DNA of 64,000 nt from Winogradskyella thalassocola (GCF_900099995.1 NZ_FNCZ01000004.1:62001-126000); one strand, 5' to 3'. Positions 19,901 to 30,108 are shown, counted from the stretch's first letter. Program-made: numbers and translations. The notes: generated by a model not told the origin, from the letters alone.

Positions 19901-21840
19901 ATCCTATTGACAAAACAATAAATTATCTTCCATTATCAAATCCACAAACGCTTTATGTACGATTAGAAAATGAAGCTGAAAATAATTGTTATAAGATTGC
20001 TCCTATGCAAATAGAAGCACGCCAAGCTCCTATTTATAATAATCCAATAGACATCTTTGAATGTGATATCGATAAAACAGGTTTAGTTACAGCAGATTTA
20101 AGTAATATAATAAATGATATAACCGCTGGGAGTCCAACAGAATTAAACGTTTCTTTTCACCTCACACCACTTAATGCTGAACTTGGATCTAATGCCATTC
20201 CTTTAATTTACACGGCAACAAGTAACCCTCAAATAATTTATGCAAGAGTAGAAAACATAAATTCGGGATGTTTTGAAACACCTACTTTTAGTATGAATAC
20301 GCTTTCACTTCCAGATATACAATTTGGCAAATCTATTACTGCGTGCGCTAACAATAACAATTTTTCACTAGATTGGAATTTAACCCAAATTGAATTAGAA
20401 ATTTTAGAAGGAAGACAATACAACATCGGATTTACCTATTTTGAATCTGAAGATGATGCATTAACAGATAATAATCCTATAATTAGTCCGGAGTTTTATA
20501 CGAATACATCCTCTCCTCAAACTTTGTACTCCAAAATCATAAATAACACAACTGGCTGTTTTGATATTGTTCCTTTTGAATTAATAATTAACAGCCCTCC
20601 ATTAATCAACGAATTTGAAACTTTCAGTATCTGTGAAAACACAGAAAACAGTGTCGATTTGTTGGATATTAATGAACTACTAATTGACAATACTTACAAT
20701 GTCGTTATTAACTATTTCTCCAATGAAGTGGATGCTGAGGCTAATGAAAACGCCTTAAATTCAAATTATTTTTACACCAACACCACAGAAACCCTATACA
20801 TTAGAGTAGAGTTTAATACAACACATTGTTATGTTGTTTATCCGTTTCAATTAGTCATTAACCCTTTACCTGTAGCCAATACTCCTGATAATCTCATTGT
20901 ATGTGATGATGATTTTGACGGCTATGTATCAGTTGATTTAACGCAGCAAAATTCAGCCATTTTAGGGAATCAAAATTCAAATGATTTTTCTATAACCTAT
21001 TACAACTCTAATATTAATGCGATTGAAGATAGAAACCCATTACACTCTAATTATAATGTTTTTGATAGTGAAATCATCTATGTTCGATTAGAAAATAATA
21101 ATACAGGCTGTTATGATATAACCCAGTTTTCAACAGTTATTAATTCACTGCCTAATATTTCAATTCCAGACCAAGTTATTTGTTTAAATGATTTACCGCT
21201 ATTAGTTTCTGCTAACACTAATACTACTTCTGATACTTACCAATGGTCTACAGGAGAAACCTCATCAGAAATTGAAATTAATGCCATAGGTTCTTACTTT
21301 GTTACCATAACAAACCAATATGGTTGTACATACACTACTACATTTAATGTTACGGAATCTGAGTCTGCTACGATTGATGTTGTTGAGACTATAGATTTTT
21401 CAGATCCTAACAATATTACGGTAACCGTTACTGGTATTGGTAATTACTTATACCAACTTAACACTAATCCTTTTCAATTATCTAATGTATTTCAAAATGT
21501 CCCAATAGGACAAAACACCATTACTATTATAGATCAAAATGGTTGTGCTAGTATTACCAAAGATGTTTTTGTAATAGACACACCAAAACATTTAACGCCC
21601 AACGATGATGGCGATTTTGATACTTGGCACATTGCAGGTGTTGAAACACTACCAGGAACTATTATCAATGTTTTTGATCGCTATGGAAAACTAATGACAC
21701 AACTTAATCATAACTCTCTAGGTTGGAATGGGACTTATAATGGTACAAAAATGCCAGCAGGAGATTATTGGTTTGTGGCAGATGTGATACAAGATGGAAA
21801 AGAATTTCAAGTAAAAGGTCATTTTACACTGAGGCGTTAA
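16999..21840 (+). CDS. Choice-of-anchor L, multi-module T9SS type B adhesin-like protein (gene 6)
   Basis: 1613 residues, with signal peptide 1-21 (MKKKNILLFLYLFVHIYFTYA). Domain order is the same as gene 5: choice-of-anchor L (GIILSTGRVSSAGDPQNPQD, FASEEYQQEYPC), Ig-like, eleven ~91-residue modules, Ig-like, GNYLYQLNTNP domain and type B sorting domain (LTPNDDGDFDTWHI to HFTLRR). The N-terminal ~280 and C-terminal ~450 residues are very like gene 5, while the middle (modules 2-5) has diverged most. That pattern suggests duplication followed by diversification of the central rod. No terminator was recognised between genes 5 and 6 (126 bases), so read-through is possible. The function is inferred only from the secretion signal and repeat architecture. 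Confidence 0.92.
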   Translation: MKKKNILLFLYLFVHIYFTYAQQITTDNTQQPNELIQNLVGSNCVTVSNLSSPINGSINNIVSYGAFDNNGTNFPLQNGIILSTGRVSSAGDPQNPQDLSEGNLDWVTDPDILNVLNIDQTLNATTIEFDFSSPNNFISFNYLFASEEYQQEYPCNFQDVFAILIKRAGTTDPYVNIALVPETTTEVSTNTIHPSITGFCDAQNENYFRGYNSGDTNFNGSTEVLTASADILPNETYQIKMIIADHIDQRYDSAVFIEANGFGASINLGPDQNICGSDLTLDADINNTSASYTWLLNGNPIAGENNPTLEVSTSGTYDVEVSIPTVSGNCTLSDSIAIEIIPFQEALPINNWLVCNPFDSDGTNDFNFTEKNDEIYANLPSTNYIISYHPTIEAAQNNTNTITGLYQNTEQTETIFVRIESLSGDCLQVGSFEISVSDSPDTLEYTIDVCNGELVEAVFNDLNFLGTVVSNFNLDTTVYFYHTEDDAVNIENELTEFPSLSNEPDLFYARILDDSSVCPAIVPIHLDYIPEPDIGIERYIFDLCMDPNYSETIDGNSYNYNTIPADYNIIEIFEEIETTYPGITVQLEILLGTGGSPIFTTSETKYVIPISIRYIDENCPKFMILELHKNLLYNRVTNVLEVSRCDDQSNDGIVDFNLIEVVEEFKGDYDDIDLQLYETESDLLSGINPLDLNTPFTVINSETLYLGSSYANCSLVSRIDLIVKPGFYVPPMSIDYCGNTNPVTNTTNIVLEPLVQTVFPGTNINNPVQFYLTVDDAENQENELIESYDVAGNQQIFYIRVSNMFLGCYDVSTLQVNITNAIEASDPEPLVICDDDQDGIATINLESVIPELAGDATNLNFSFFESYDEAVTKATPIINPNSYTTETNTVYIRGEIGSLECFTVFKYDIQIYANPHIDAIDDYIYCGIDLNEDPEFLLATKDLEIINGQVGMQVLYFESENDAVNRLNPIDKTINYLPLSNPQTLYVRLENEAENNCYKIAPMQIEARQAPIYNNPIDIFECDIDKTGLVTADLSNIINDITAGSPTELNVSFHLTPLNAELGSNAIPLIYTATSNPQIIYARVENINSGCFETPTFSMNTLSLPDIQFGKSITACANNNNFSLDWNLTQIELEILEGRQYNIGFTYFESEDDALTDNNPIISPEFYTNTSSPQTLYSKIINNTTGCFDIVPFELIINSPPLINEFETFSICENTENSVDLLDINELLIDNTYNVVINYFSNEVDAEANENALNSNYFYTNTTETLYIRVEFNTTHCYVVYPFQLVINPLPVANTPDNLIVCDDDFDGYVSVDLTQQNSAILGNQNSNDFSITYYNSNINAIEDRNPLHSNYNVFDSEIIYVRLENNNTGCYDITQFSTVINSLPNISIPDQVICLNDLPLLVSANTNTTSDTYQWSTGETSSEIEINAIGSYFVTITNQYGCTYTTTFNVTESESATIDVVETIDFSDPNNITVTVTGIGNYLYQLNTNPFQLSNVFQNVPIGQNTITIIDQNGCASITKDVFVIDTPKHLTPNDDGDFDTWHIAGVETLPGTIINVFDRYGKLMTQLNHNSLGWNGTYNGTKMPAGDYWFVADVIQDGKEFQVKGHFTLRR

Positions 21841-21973
21841 ACTTTTATTACAACAATTGGGTGTTTTATTCAATGGTCATTCATCCAATTAAAAAGGTTA
21901 CTTATCCTTAAAAAAACTCATTATTGGTGATTTTTCAGTATTTTTTTCTCACCTAAATCGCTTTACCTAAAAT

Positions 21974-21981
21974 TATACTTG
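21974..21981 (+). promoter_or_regulatory. Candidate -7 element for gene 7
   Basis: TATACTTG is one mismatch from TAnnTTTG and lies 32 bases before the GTG start at 22013. No clear -33 element was seen. Confidence 0.3.
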
Positions 21982-22012
21982 TTTTACGTAAGCTTTTTTT
22001 TAAACTAAAACT

Positions 22013-25000
22013 GTGAGACCTAACTTAATTTTTTTTCTCGTTATTACCCTTTTTGGTATTAATTGTAGCTATTCACAACAAATAACAACGGACGACTCTT
22101 TACTCTTAGAACAATTGATCCAACAAAATCTAGGACAAAATTGTGTTGAAATTTCTAACATATCTTCAAGTATTAATGGGTCAATAAATGGCATTAACAG
22201 TTACGGTTATTTTGATCGTGCAGATTCTAGTTTCCCTTTTGAAAATGGCATTTTACTGACCACAGGCGACGTAAATTCCGCAGGAAACATACTCAATAGC
22301 AATCCATTAAATGAAGGTGATGACACATGGCTAACTGATTTAGACTTAGAAAACGCTTTAGGAATTACTAATACACAAAATGCCACCTCAATACAATTCA
22401 ACTTTATATCCGTTGCGAATCAAATTCAATTTAATTATTTGCTCGCCTCTGAGGAATATCAACAAGAATTTCCTTGTTTTTATTCTGATGGATTTGCCTT
22501 TTTAATTAGAGAAGCTGGCTCTTCTGCCCCATATTCTAATATTGCACTTGTTCCAGGGACTAGCACTCCAGTAAATACCAATACGATACACGACCAAATT
22601 GAAGGCTTTTGTGCTGCCGAAAACGAAGCCTTTTTTGAAGGTTATAATGTTGGGGACACTAATTATAATGGACGAACAACTGTATTAACAGCTACTGCGG
22701 CAATTCAGCCAAATGTAGAATATCAAATTAAATTAATTATTGCAGATCAAACCGATAATAACTTTGATTCCGCAGTGTTTATAGAAGGTAATAGTTTTAA
22801 CGCTAATGTAGATCTTGGTCCTAATATCACCACATGTGGAGATTCCGTCACCATCAACGGAGATATCCAAAATCCGCAAGCCTCATATAACTGGTATAAG
22901 AATGACGTTCTAATAACAGGTGAAAATAATGCAACTTTAAACGTATTATCTTCTGGTACATATAAAGTTGAAATTACCATACAACTTAACGCGACTTCCT
23001 GTGTTATTGAAGACACTATTGAAATCACGCTCGACTCTGAGCAATCCTCAACTCAAATTTCAGATATTGTGTATTGCGATGATGATTCTAATGATGGTGT
23101 AGAGAATTTTGATCTTTCAACTAAAGACATTGAGGTATTGGCTTCTGTACCTCCTTCAAACTACAATATTAGCTACCACTACTCGAGCGAAGACGCTGAA
23201 AATAATAGCAGTCCTATTACAGGTACTATTCAAAACACAAGTTCACCACAACCCATATTTGTTAGAATTGAAGATACTGTAAATGGGTGTTTAGCCTTTT
23301 CTACATTCAATTTAATTGTGAATGAAAAACCTGAATATGAAGACCCTGATCCTATTGTAGCATGTAAAGACGCTACTTTAGATGGTTTTACATTTGTAGA
23401 TTTAAATGTTGCTAATGATCAAATTACAAACGGAAATCCCAATTTGTATGTCTCTTATCATTTTTCAGAGCCTGAAGCCGATTTAGGTCAAAATCCAATT
23501 TTTTCACCATATGCTAACCTCAATACGTCGCAAACATTATATGTTAGAATTTATGATGCCCTAACTGGCTGTTTTTCTACAACGACACTATCAGTTCAGA
23601 TGCAGGACAGCCCCGCAACAAACACAGAAGATCAATGGATTAATGCTTGTGAAGAGGATGACGATGGTTTTGAAGATTTTGATTTAACAAGCATCATAGA
23701 TGATGTTTTACAAGGAATTACAGGTTTAGATGTCAGTTTTCATGTTACTGAATTTGACGCACACAATAATCTTAACCCTATTGCAGACCCTGAAGATTAC
23801 CAAAATACAACTGAAGGTTTTCAGCTTCTCTATATCCGTGTTGAGGACCCTACAACTGGATGTTATACCATTACGAAGCTAGGGTTGTACGCTAACATTA
23901 TAAAAACAAATTTTTCTGGTCAGGTCTTTATCGTTTGTGATGACATTTCTAATGATGGTATCGCTGATTTTGATTTGAATGATGTTGAAATAGAACTTAT
24001 AGATGGTTATGACGAATTTGAAGTTCAATTCTTTCTTACAGAAGATGACAGAACGAACAACACAAATGAATTGGATAAAAATATACCATTCAATGTTATA
24101 AATAATGTGACAACGATTTATGCTACTCTAGTCGATGGAGAATGTATAGGTTATGTGGATGTTGTATTACAGATTTCGCCTGCTGTAATATTAACACCAC
24201 AAAGTGTTGACTATTGTGATGAAGATGATGATGGTTTTACAACTTTAATTATGGATACGTTTAATAGCGTTGCGCTACAAGGTGTACAGGCCGGAAATGT
24301 AAAATATTATCTCACAGAAGACGATGCTATAAATAATGAAAATATACTACCAGATTATCATTACAACACCGCTAACCCACAGTTATTTTATATAAGAGTT
24401 ATCAATTTTCAAACAGAATGCTATGATATTTCTACGCTAGAAGTCAATGTTGTTAGTGCGCCTAGTATACTGTATCCGGAATCTATCATTATTTGCGATG
24501 ATAATGATGATGGCATCTCTGTAGTAAACTTAGAATCTAAAATTCCAGAAATAGTACCATCAACGGTTGGTGTTGAAATTAGCTTTTACAATAACTATAA
24601 CGATGCTATTGAAGGTGACAATGTCATTTTAGATCCTCAAAATTATTCTACGGCTACTCAGTACATTTATGCGCGCGTAGAAAATGAAACAACAGGCTGT
24701 TATAGTCTTTCTGGTTTCTATATTTATGTGAATACTTTACCCGAATTTATATCGATTACAAATTTTGAAAACTGTGAAGCCGACATTACGGGAGTTGCTG
24801 ATTTTTATTTCTATTTAAAGGATGATGAAATACTCAATGGGCAGCCAGATAAACAAGTGCTTTATTATGAAACAGAAGCAGACGCTCTCGCTGGTATTAA
24901 TGTGATAGATAAATATTCCATTTACAATAATACGTCGAGTCCTCAAACGATATATGTTAGAGTCGAAAGCTTTACGGATTCTGATTGTTATGGCACCTCT

Positions 25001-27676
25001 TCTTTTGATATTGAGGTCGGATCCATTCCTATTTTTAATGCTGCCGAAAACATTTTTGTCTGTGACGACATCAGTAATGATGGTTTTATAACCATAGATT
25101 TAAACGATAAAATTGCGGAAATGATTGCTGGTAGTCCAGAAACTTTAGATATTTCATTTCATGTATCTGCTATAGATGCGATGAATAATAGTAATCCTGT
25201 TCCGTTAAATTACACCAACTCCACAAATCCCCAAGAACTTTATGCAAGAGTCGATAACGGTAATTACTGTAAAGGCATCTCTGCTTTTGATATTAATGTA
25301 ATTTCTGCTCCTATTGTTAATTCGTCGACCCCAATTGCGCGATGTGATGATAATTATGATGGTATTTTAACTTGGGATTTAACCGTTTCCGAAATTGAAA
25401 TACTCGGTGTAAGACAAGATAATATCGAAGTCACCTATTTTGAAACCTTAGACGATTTGGAAGCCAATATCAATGCTATTCCAGATCCCGAAAATTATAA
25501 TAACATTAGTAATCCACAAACTGCTTTTGTTAAAATAAACAACACTTTAAGTAATTGTTTCGTTAACGTTCCACTAGAATTAATTGTAAATCTTCCTCCT
25601 CCTTTCAATGATTTTGAAGTCTACGAAATTTGCGATAATCCAACAACTAGTTTCGACCTTTCAGAAATTGAATCCGTCCTAATTAACCCTGGGATTGCAG
25701 CGACACTTACTTATTATGAAACGTTTAATAATGCTGAAAATAGCATAAATCCATTAGACTTAGATTACAATTACCAAACTGTGAACGACGTTATTTTTGT
25801 TCGCATTGAACATCCTGATACGGGATGCTTCTTTGTATATGATTTTATACTTCAAGTTAACCCCTCTCCAATTGCCAATACACCAAATGATATTGAAGCT
25901 TGTGATGACGACTCTAATGATGGTATAGCATCTTTTAATCTTGAATCTCAAACGGGCATCATTTTAGGCACTCAAAACCCTGATGATTTTACGGTAACCT
26001 ATCATTTAAACCTCACTGATGCAGAAACAGGAGACAATCTTATTTCATCTCCTCATACAACAACAAATCAGCAAGTGATAGTCCGAATTGAAAATAACGA
26101 CACCGGATGCTACAGCATTACTGATTTTAACTTAATTGTTAATCCACATCCTAATATTCCTAATCCACTTTTAGAATGTGATACTAATTATGACGCTAGC
26201 ACACCTTTCAATTTAACCACTGCTGAAGATGAATTGTTTACAACACCAAATCCAGATAATATAATCTCATATTTTACGTCATTAGACGATTTACAGGTAG
26301 ACAACAACCCTATTTTAAATCCTACTAATTATTATAACACCAGCAATCCTCAAACTATATTCATAAAAGTTTATAATACGGTTGCTGATTGCTTCACATT
26401 TGTGCCTTTAGAATTAAATGTCAATCTACCGCCTGCTACAAATACTTTCGAGATCTTTGACACTTGTGAAAACGATATAAATAGTTTCGATTTAACCACA
26501 ATAAACGACGTTATTGTTGACACTAATTACAATGTGCTTTTTAGTTATTTTTCATCAGAAGCAGATGCTATTGCTAATCAAAATGCCTTAGATACAAATT
26601 ACACCTATTTAAGTACCAATGATATCATTTTTGCGCGAATCGAATTTAGCACTACGCATTGTTATTATATTCATCCTTTTGAACTTCGTGTTAATCCTTT
26701 ACCAATTGCAAATCAACCACCAAATCTAACTGTTTGTGATGATGATTTTGATGGTTATTTTGATTTCAACTTAAATCAACAAACAGCAACTATTTTAGGA
26801 TTTCAAAACCCTTCTAATTATAGTGTAGCTTACTTTAACAACATTCTTGATGCCCTTGAGGGCATAAACCCACTAAATGCAGATTCATACAATGGTAATA
26901 CTAACGAAATCATTACAGCTCGAATAGAAAACAATACCACTGGCTGTTACAGTCTAGTTGATTTTTCATTAATTGTAAACCGAAAACCTTACGTCAACAT
27001 TCCAAATCAAGTGGTTTGTATCGATAATTTACCGTTGGTGGTTTCTGCCAATACCTTTTATGAGTCAGACACTTTTTTATGGTCAAATAACCAAATTGGT
27101 TCTGAAATTGAAATTACAGACGTTGGCACTTATTCTGTTACCGTAACTTCAGAACATGGCTGTACAACCACAAGCACTTTCAATGTAACAGCTTCTGAAT
27201 CTGCAACTATAGATTTAACAGAAACGGTAGATTTCTCTGACCCAAACAATATTACAATCACCATCAGTGGTATTGGTAATTATCTCTATATTTTAGACGA
27301 TAACGACCCACAAGAATCTAATGTTTTTGAAAATGTTGCCTTAGGCTATCATACAGTTACCATTATTGATCTAAATGGTTGTGCAGAAGTAACAAAGGAA
27401 GTTGTTGTTGTAGATGCACCTCCCTTTTTCACTCCTAATGGTGATACACAAAACGACACTTGGCATATTATAGGCATAGAAACCTTACCTGGTAGTATAG
27501 TTTATGTATTTAATCGTTACGGAAAGCTCATAAAACAATTGAGTTCTAGCACACAAGGCTGGGACGGAACTTATAACGGTTATAACATGCCAGCCACAGA
27601 TTATTGGTTTTTGGCAGAAATAAAACAAGGTAATATTGCTTTTGAAGTCAGAGGCCATTTTGCGCTTCGTCGTTAA
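22013..27676 (+). CDS. Largest choice-of-anchor L T9SS type B adhesin-like protein, 14 modules (gene 7)
   Basis: 1887 residues. GTG at 22013 is the only possible start, because an in-frame TAA at 22001 precedes it and the signal peptide (MRPNLIFFLVITLFGINCSYS) begins at once. The order is choice-of-anchor L domain (GILLTTGDVNSAG, YLLASEEYQQEFPC), Ig-like domain, fourteen Cys/acidic-loop modules, Ig-like domain (CIDNLPLVVSAN), GNYLYILDDND domain and type B sorting domain (FFTPNGDTQNDTWHI to HFALRR). It exceeds the 1613-residue genes by 274 residues. The excess is explained by a second copy of a three-module block (modules 9-11 repeated as 12-14; see repeat entry). Inferred role: long surface adhesin whose length changes by block duplication. 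Confidence 0.93.
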   Translation: MRPNLIFFLVITLFGINCSYSQQITTDDSLLLEQLIQQNLGQNCVEISNISSSINGSINGINSYGYFDRADSSFPFENGILLTTGDVNSAGNILNSNPLNEGDDTWLTDLDLENALGITNTQNATSIQFNFISVANQIQFNYLLASEEYQQEFPCFYSDGFAFLIREAGSSAPYSNIALVPGTSTPVNTNTIHDQIEGFCAAENEAFFEGYNVGDTNYNGRTTVLTATAAIQPNVEYQIKLIIADQTDNNFDSAVFIEGNSFNANVDLGPNITTCGDSVTINGDIQNPQASYNWYKNDVLITGENNATLNVLSSGTYKVEITIQLNATSCVIEDTIEITLDSEQSSTQISDIVYCDDDSNDGVENFDLSTKDIEVLASVPPSNYNISYHYSSEDAENNSSPITGTIQNTSSPQPIFVRIEDTVNGCLAFSTFNLIVNEKPEYEDPDPIVACKDATLDGFTFVDLNVANDQITNGNPNLYVSYHFSEPEADLGQNPIFSPYANLNTSQTLYVRIYDALTGCFSTTTLSVQMQDSPATNTEDQWINACEEDDDGFEDFDLTSIIDDVLQGITGLDVSFHVTEFDAHNNLNPIADPEDYQNTTEGFQLLYIRVEDPTTGCYTITKLGLYANIIKTNFSGQVFIVCDDISNDGIADFDLNDVEIELIDGYDEFEVQFFLTEDDRTNNTNELDKNIPFNVINNVTTIYATLVDGECIGYVDVVLQISPAVILTPQSVDYCDEDDDGFTTLIMDTFNSVALQGVQAGNVKYYLTEDDAINNENILPDYHYNTANPQLFYIRVINFQTECYDISTLEVNVVSAPSILYPESIIICDDNDDGISVVNLESKIPEIVPSTVGVEISFYNNYNDAIEGDNVILDPQNYSTATQYIYARVENETTGCYSLSGFYIYVNTLPEFISITNFENCEADITGVADFYFYLKDDEILNGQPDKQVLYYETEADALAGINVIDKYSIYNNTSSPQTIYVRVESFTDSDCYGTSSFDIEVGSIPIFNAAENIFVCDDISNDGFITIDLNDKIAEMIAGSPETLDISFHVSAIDAMNNSNPVPLNYTNSTNPQELYARVDNGNYCKGISAFDINVISAPIVNSSTPIARCDDNYDGILTWDLTVSEIEILGVRQDNIEVTYFETLDDLEANINAIPDPENYNNISNPQTAFVKINNTLSNCFVNVPLELIVNLPPPFNDFEVYEICDNPTTSFDLSEIESVLINPGIAATLTYYETFNNAENSINPLDLDYNYQTVNDVIFVRIEHPDTGCFFVYDFILQVNPSPIANTPNDIEACDDDSNDGIASFNLESQTGIILGTQNPDDFTVTYHLNLTDAETGDNLISSPHTTTNQQVIVRIENNDTGCYSITDFNLIVNPHPNIPNPLLECDTNYDASTPFNLTTAEDELFTTPNPDNIISYFTSLDDLQVDNNPILNPTNYYNTSNPQTIFIKVYNTVADCFTFVPLELNVNLPPATNTFEIFDTCENDINSFDLTTINDVIVDTNYNVLFSYFSSEADAIANQNALDTNYTYLSTNDIIFARIEFSTTHCYYIHPFELRVNPLPIANQPPNLTVCDDDFDGYFDFNLNQQTATILGFQNPSNYSVAYFNNILDALEGINPLNADSYNGNTNEIITARIENNTTGCYSLVDFSLIVNRKPYVNIPNQVVCIDNLPLVVSANTFYESDTFLWSNNQIGSEIEITDVGTYSVTVTSEHGCTTTSTFNVTASESATIDLTETVDFSDPNNITITISGIGNYLYILDDNDPQESNVFENVALGYHTVTIIDLNGCAEVTKEVVVVDAPPFFTPNGDTQNDTWHIIGIETLPGSIVYVFNRYGKLIKQLSSSTQGWDGTYNGYNMPATDYWFLAEIKQGNIAFEVRGHFALRR
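25330..26997 (+). repeat. Tandem duplication of a three-module block inside gene 7
   Basis: The first cysteine codon of block 1 (CDDNYDGILTWDL) is at 25343 and that of block 2 (CDTNYDASTPFNL) at 26177, a spacing of 834 bases (278 codons). Each block has the same order of three distinct module types: LDDL...NPQT.F.K...VPLEL, then FE.(Y/F)..C...FDL, then a CDDD.(N/F)DG type ending in a TGCYS motif. The copies have clearly diverged, so the event is not recent. Confidence 0.8.
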
Positions 27677-27733
27677 TAAAAACCTATCATCTTTTTTAAC
27701 ATCGTATTACAATTTAGATAATCCATAGAAGTG

Positions 27734-27741
27734 TATCTTTG
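27734..27741 (+). promoter_or_regulatory. Flavobacterial -7 promoter element for gene 8
   Basis: TATCTTTG is an exact match to TAnnTTTG and is followed by GCAGTCCC, 20 bases before the ATG at 27754. It shows that the TTG at 27739 lies within the promoter and is not the start of the protein. Confidence 0.65.
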
Positions 27742-27753
27742 CAGTCCCTTAAA

Positions 27754-30108
27754 ATGAAAATGAAGCATATACTACAGGCTATTGTCCTTTTATTTTCTCT
27801 ATTGAACTATGCGCAAAATATTTCAGTAGATAGTCAAACCTATACACCTCAGCAACTTATAGAAAATATTTTAATCGATAGTGATTGCATAAGCAACATC
27901 ACTGTAACCAATGTCGTTGGCGGTGACTTTAGTGGCACCGATCAAAGCTATGGTTATTTTGAAGCTTCAGGCTCAAACTTTCCTTTTGAAAGTGGTATTG
28001 TTTTAAGCACAGGAAGGTTAGTAAATGTCCCTGGACCAAATGACAACCTAAGTGATGATGATGCTACTGATTGGAATGGAGATATTGATTTAGAAAATGC
28101 TCTAAATGAATCTGGAACAACAAATGCTACTATTTTAGAATTTGAGTTTACGTCAGTGGCCTCACAGGTAAGTTTTAGGTACATTTTTGCCTCAGAAGAG
28201 TATCAAGAAAATAATTCTAACACCTGCCAATACTCTGATTTGTTTGGTTTCTTAATTAAGCCGGCAATCGGACAAGAGCAATATGAAAATATAGCTTTAG
28301 TCCCAGACACAGACACACCTGTTAAAGTGACGACTGTAATGCCAGGCGTTCAAGGCAGTTGTCCTCCAGAAAATGAAACCTATTTTGGTAATTATAATGA
28401 TAGTAATGCTCCCATTAATTTTAATGGTCAGACTGCTATTTTAACTGCTACAGCAAATGTAGAACCGAACACCACCTACCATGTCAAATTAGTCATTGCT
28501 GATGAACAGAATTACAGGTACGATTCTGCCGTTTTTTTAGAGGCTGGTAGTTTTGAACTCTCTTCAGATTTAGGTCCAAATTTATTACTTGCTACAAATA
28601 ATGCGCTCTGTGAAGGAGAAGCTGTTAAGTTGAATGCATATCAAGATGGTCAAAATGTATACGATTGGTATAAAGATGGTGTCTTAGTTGAATCTCAACC
28701 AAGCAATTGTATCAATTGTGGTAAATATAATGTTACCGAAGAAGGAACGTACAACGTTGAAGTTACTTTAGCCAATGGTTGTATTTCATACGGAGAAGTT
28801 CTCATTGAATATGCACCATTACCTACTGGAGTTGATTCTATTTTAATTGAATGCGATAGTAACCAAGATGGATTATCAATGTATGATTTATTTGATGCCT
28901 CTTTAGATTTAATCAACGGAAATCAAGACATCGTTGTTGATGCCTTTTTCTTATCCGAATCAGATGCCATTGCAAATATAAACCCGATTACAAATCCGGA
29001 AGCTTTTCAGAATACGATCCCTTTTCAAACTGTTTATGCTAGAGTTATAAATCAAGCGAATTGCTTTGACATTGCAGAATTAGAATTACAAACATCAAAT
29101 AACACGGTATACATCCCTAATCTCGAAGCTTGTGACGGCGAAGTTATAGATGGTTTTACCACTTTTGATTTATCTAATATTCAAGCCTCTATTCAAAATC
29201 AGATTCCCATAGGTGCTGAAGTACGTTATTACGAAACAGAAGAAGACGCTTTAAGTGAATCTAATCAATTATCGGATAGTTTTGAAAACACGGTAGCCTA
29301 TACACAAACGATTTACGTAAAAATCACGAATAACAATCAGTGTTATGGTATTTCTACAGTAAACCTTAATGTTCTTTATACTCCTGTTTTAGAAGCTAAT
29401 GAAACGGTATTATATTGTTTAAACACGTTCCCAGAACCACTTACAATTTATGGCGGCGTGCTTAATGATTTACCTAACAATTACTATTACGAATGGCAAT
29501 TTAATGGCAGTATAACGGATGTGACTACTCTATTTTATGAGGCAACAGAACCTGGTGTTTATACGGTCATAGTTACAGATCCAAATGGCTGTTCTTCTAG
29601 TAGAATAATTACGGTTTTAGCCTCAGAACTAGCGACAATAGAAAGTGTCAACGTGGTTGGTGTAGCACCAAATAACACGGTAACCATCACACTTTCTGGT
29701 GAAGGAGATTATGAAATAGCATTAGATGACATCGACGGAATCTACCAAGACAATTTAGTGTTTACTAATGTTTCCAAAGGCTTTCACACCGTATATATCA
29801 GAGATAAAAATGGTTGTGGTACTCAAGAAGAAATCATTTCGGTATTAGGGTTTCCAAAATTCTTTACACCAAATGGAGATGACGATAACCCAACTTGGCA
29901 AGTTATTGGTACTGATGCGCAATTCGACCAAATAGCAGCTATTCAGATTTATAATCGTTACGGTAAATTGATGACGCTATTAACGGCTTCAAATCGTGGT
30001 TGGGATGGTACATTAAAAGGAAAACCTCTTCCTAGTGATGATTATTGGTTCGTCGCTAAATTCATTGATAACAAAACTTATACTGGCCATTTTGCGTTAC
30101 GGAGATAA
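27754..30108 (+). CDS. Short choice-of-anchor L T9SS type B protein (gene 8)
   Basis: 784 residues from the ATG at 27754 (MKMKHILQAIVLLFSLLNYA signal peptide; ATG 27760 is an alternative). The choice-of-anchor L domain spans ~25-265 (FPFESGIVLSTGRLVNVPG, YIFASEEYQENNSNTC, YDSAVFLEAG). An Ig-like domain, only two ~90-residue modules (CDSNQDGLSMYDL and CDGEVIDGFTTFDL), a second Ig domain (CLNTFPEPLTIYGG), a GEGDYEIALDD domain and the type B sorting domain (FFTPNGDDDNPTW to HFALRR) follow. Its N-terminus belongs with genes 4-7, but its C-terminal third resembles genes 1-2, so it is a chimera of the two sub-families. Inferred surface protein; ligand unknown. Confidence 0.92.
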   Translation: MKMKHILQAIVLLFSLLNYAQNISVDSQTYTPQQLIENILIDSDCISNITVTNVVGGDFSGTDQSYGYFEASGSNFPFESGIVLSTGRLVNVPGPNDNLSDDDATDWNGDIDLENALNESGTTNATILEFEFTSVASQVSFRYIFASEEYQENNSNTCQYSDLFGFLIKPAIGQEQYENIALVPDTDTPVKVTTVMPGVQGSCPPENETYFGNYNDSNAPINFNGQTAILTATANVEPNTTYHVKLVIADEQNYRYDSAVFLEAGSFELSSDLGPNLLLATNNALCEGEAVKLNAYQDGQNVYDWYKDGVLVESQPSNCINCGKYNVTEEGTYNVEVTLANGCISYGEVLIEYAPLPTGVDSILIECDSNQDGLSMYDLFDASLDLINGNQDIVVDAFFLSESDAIANINPITNPEAFQNTIPFQTVYARVINQANCFDIAELELQTSNNTVYIPNLEACDGEVIDGFTTFDLSNIQASIQNQIPIGAEVRYYETEEDALSESNQLSDSFENTVAYTQTIYVKITNNNQCYGISTVNLNVLYTPVLEANETVLYCLNTFPEPLTIYGGVLNDLPNNYYYEWQFNGSITDVTTLFYEATEPGVYTVIVTDPNGCSSSRIITVLASELATIESVNVVGVAPNNTVTITLSGEGDYEIALDDIDGIYQDNLVFTNVSKGFHTVYIRDKNGCGTQEEIISVLGFPKFFTPNGDDDNPTWQVIGTDAQFDQIAAIQIYNRYGKLMTLLTASNRGWDGTLKGKPLPSDDYWFVAKFIDNKTYTGHFALRR

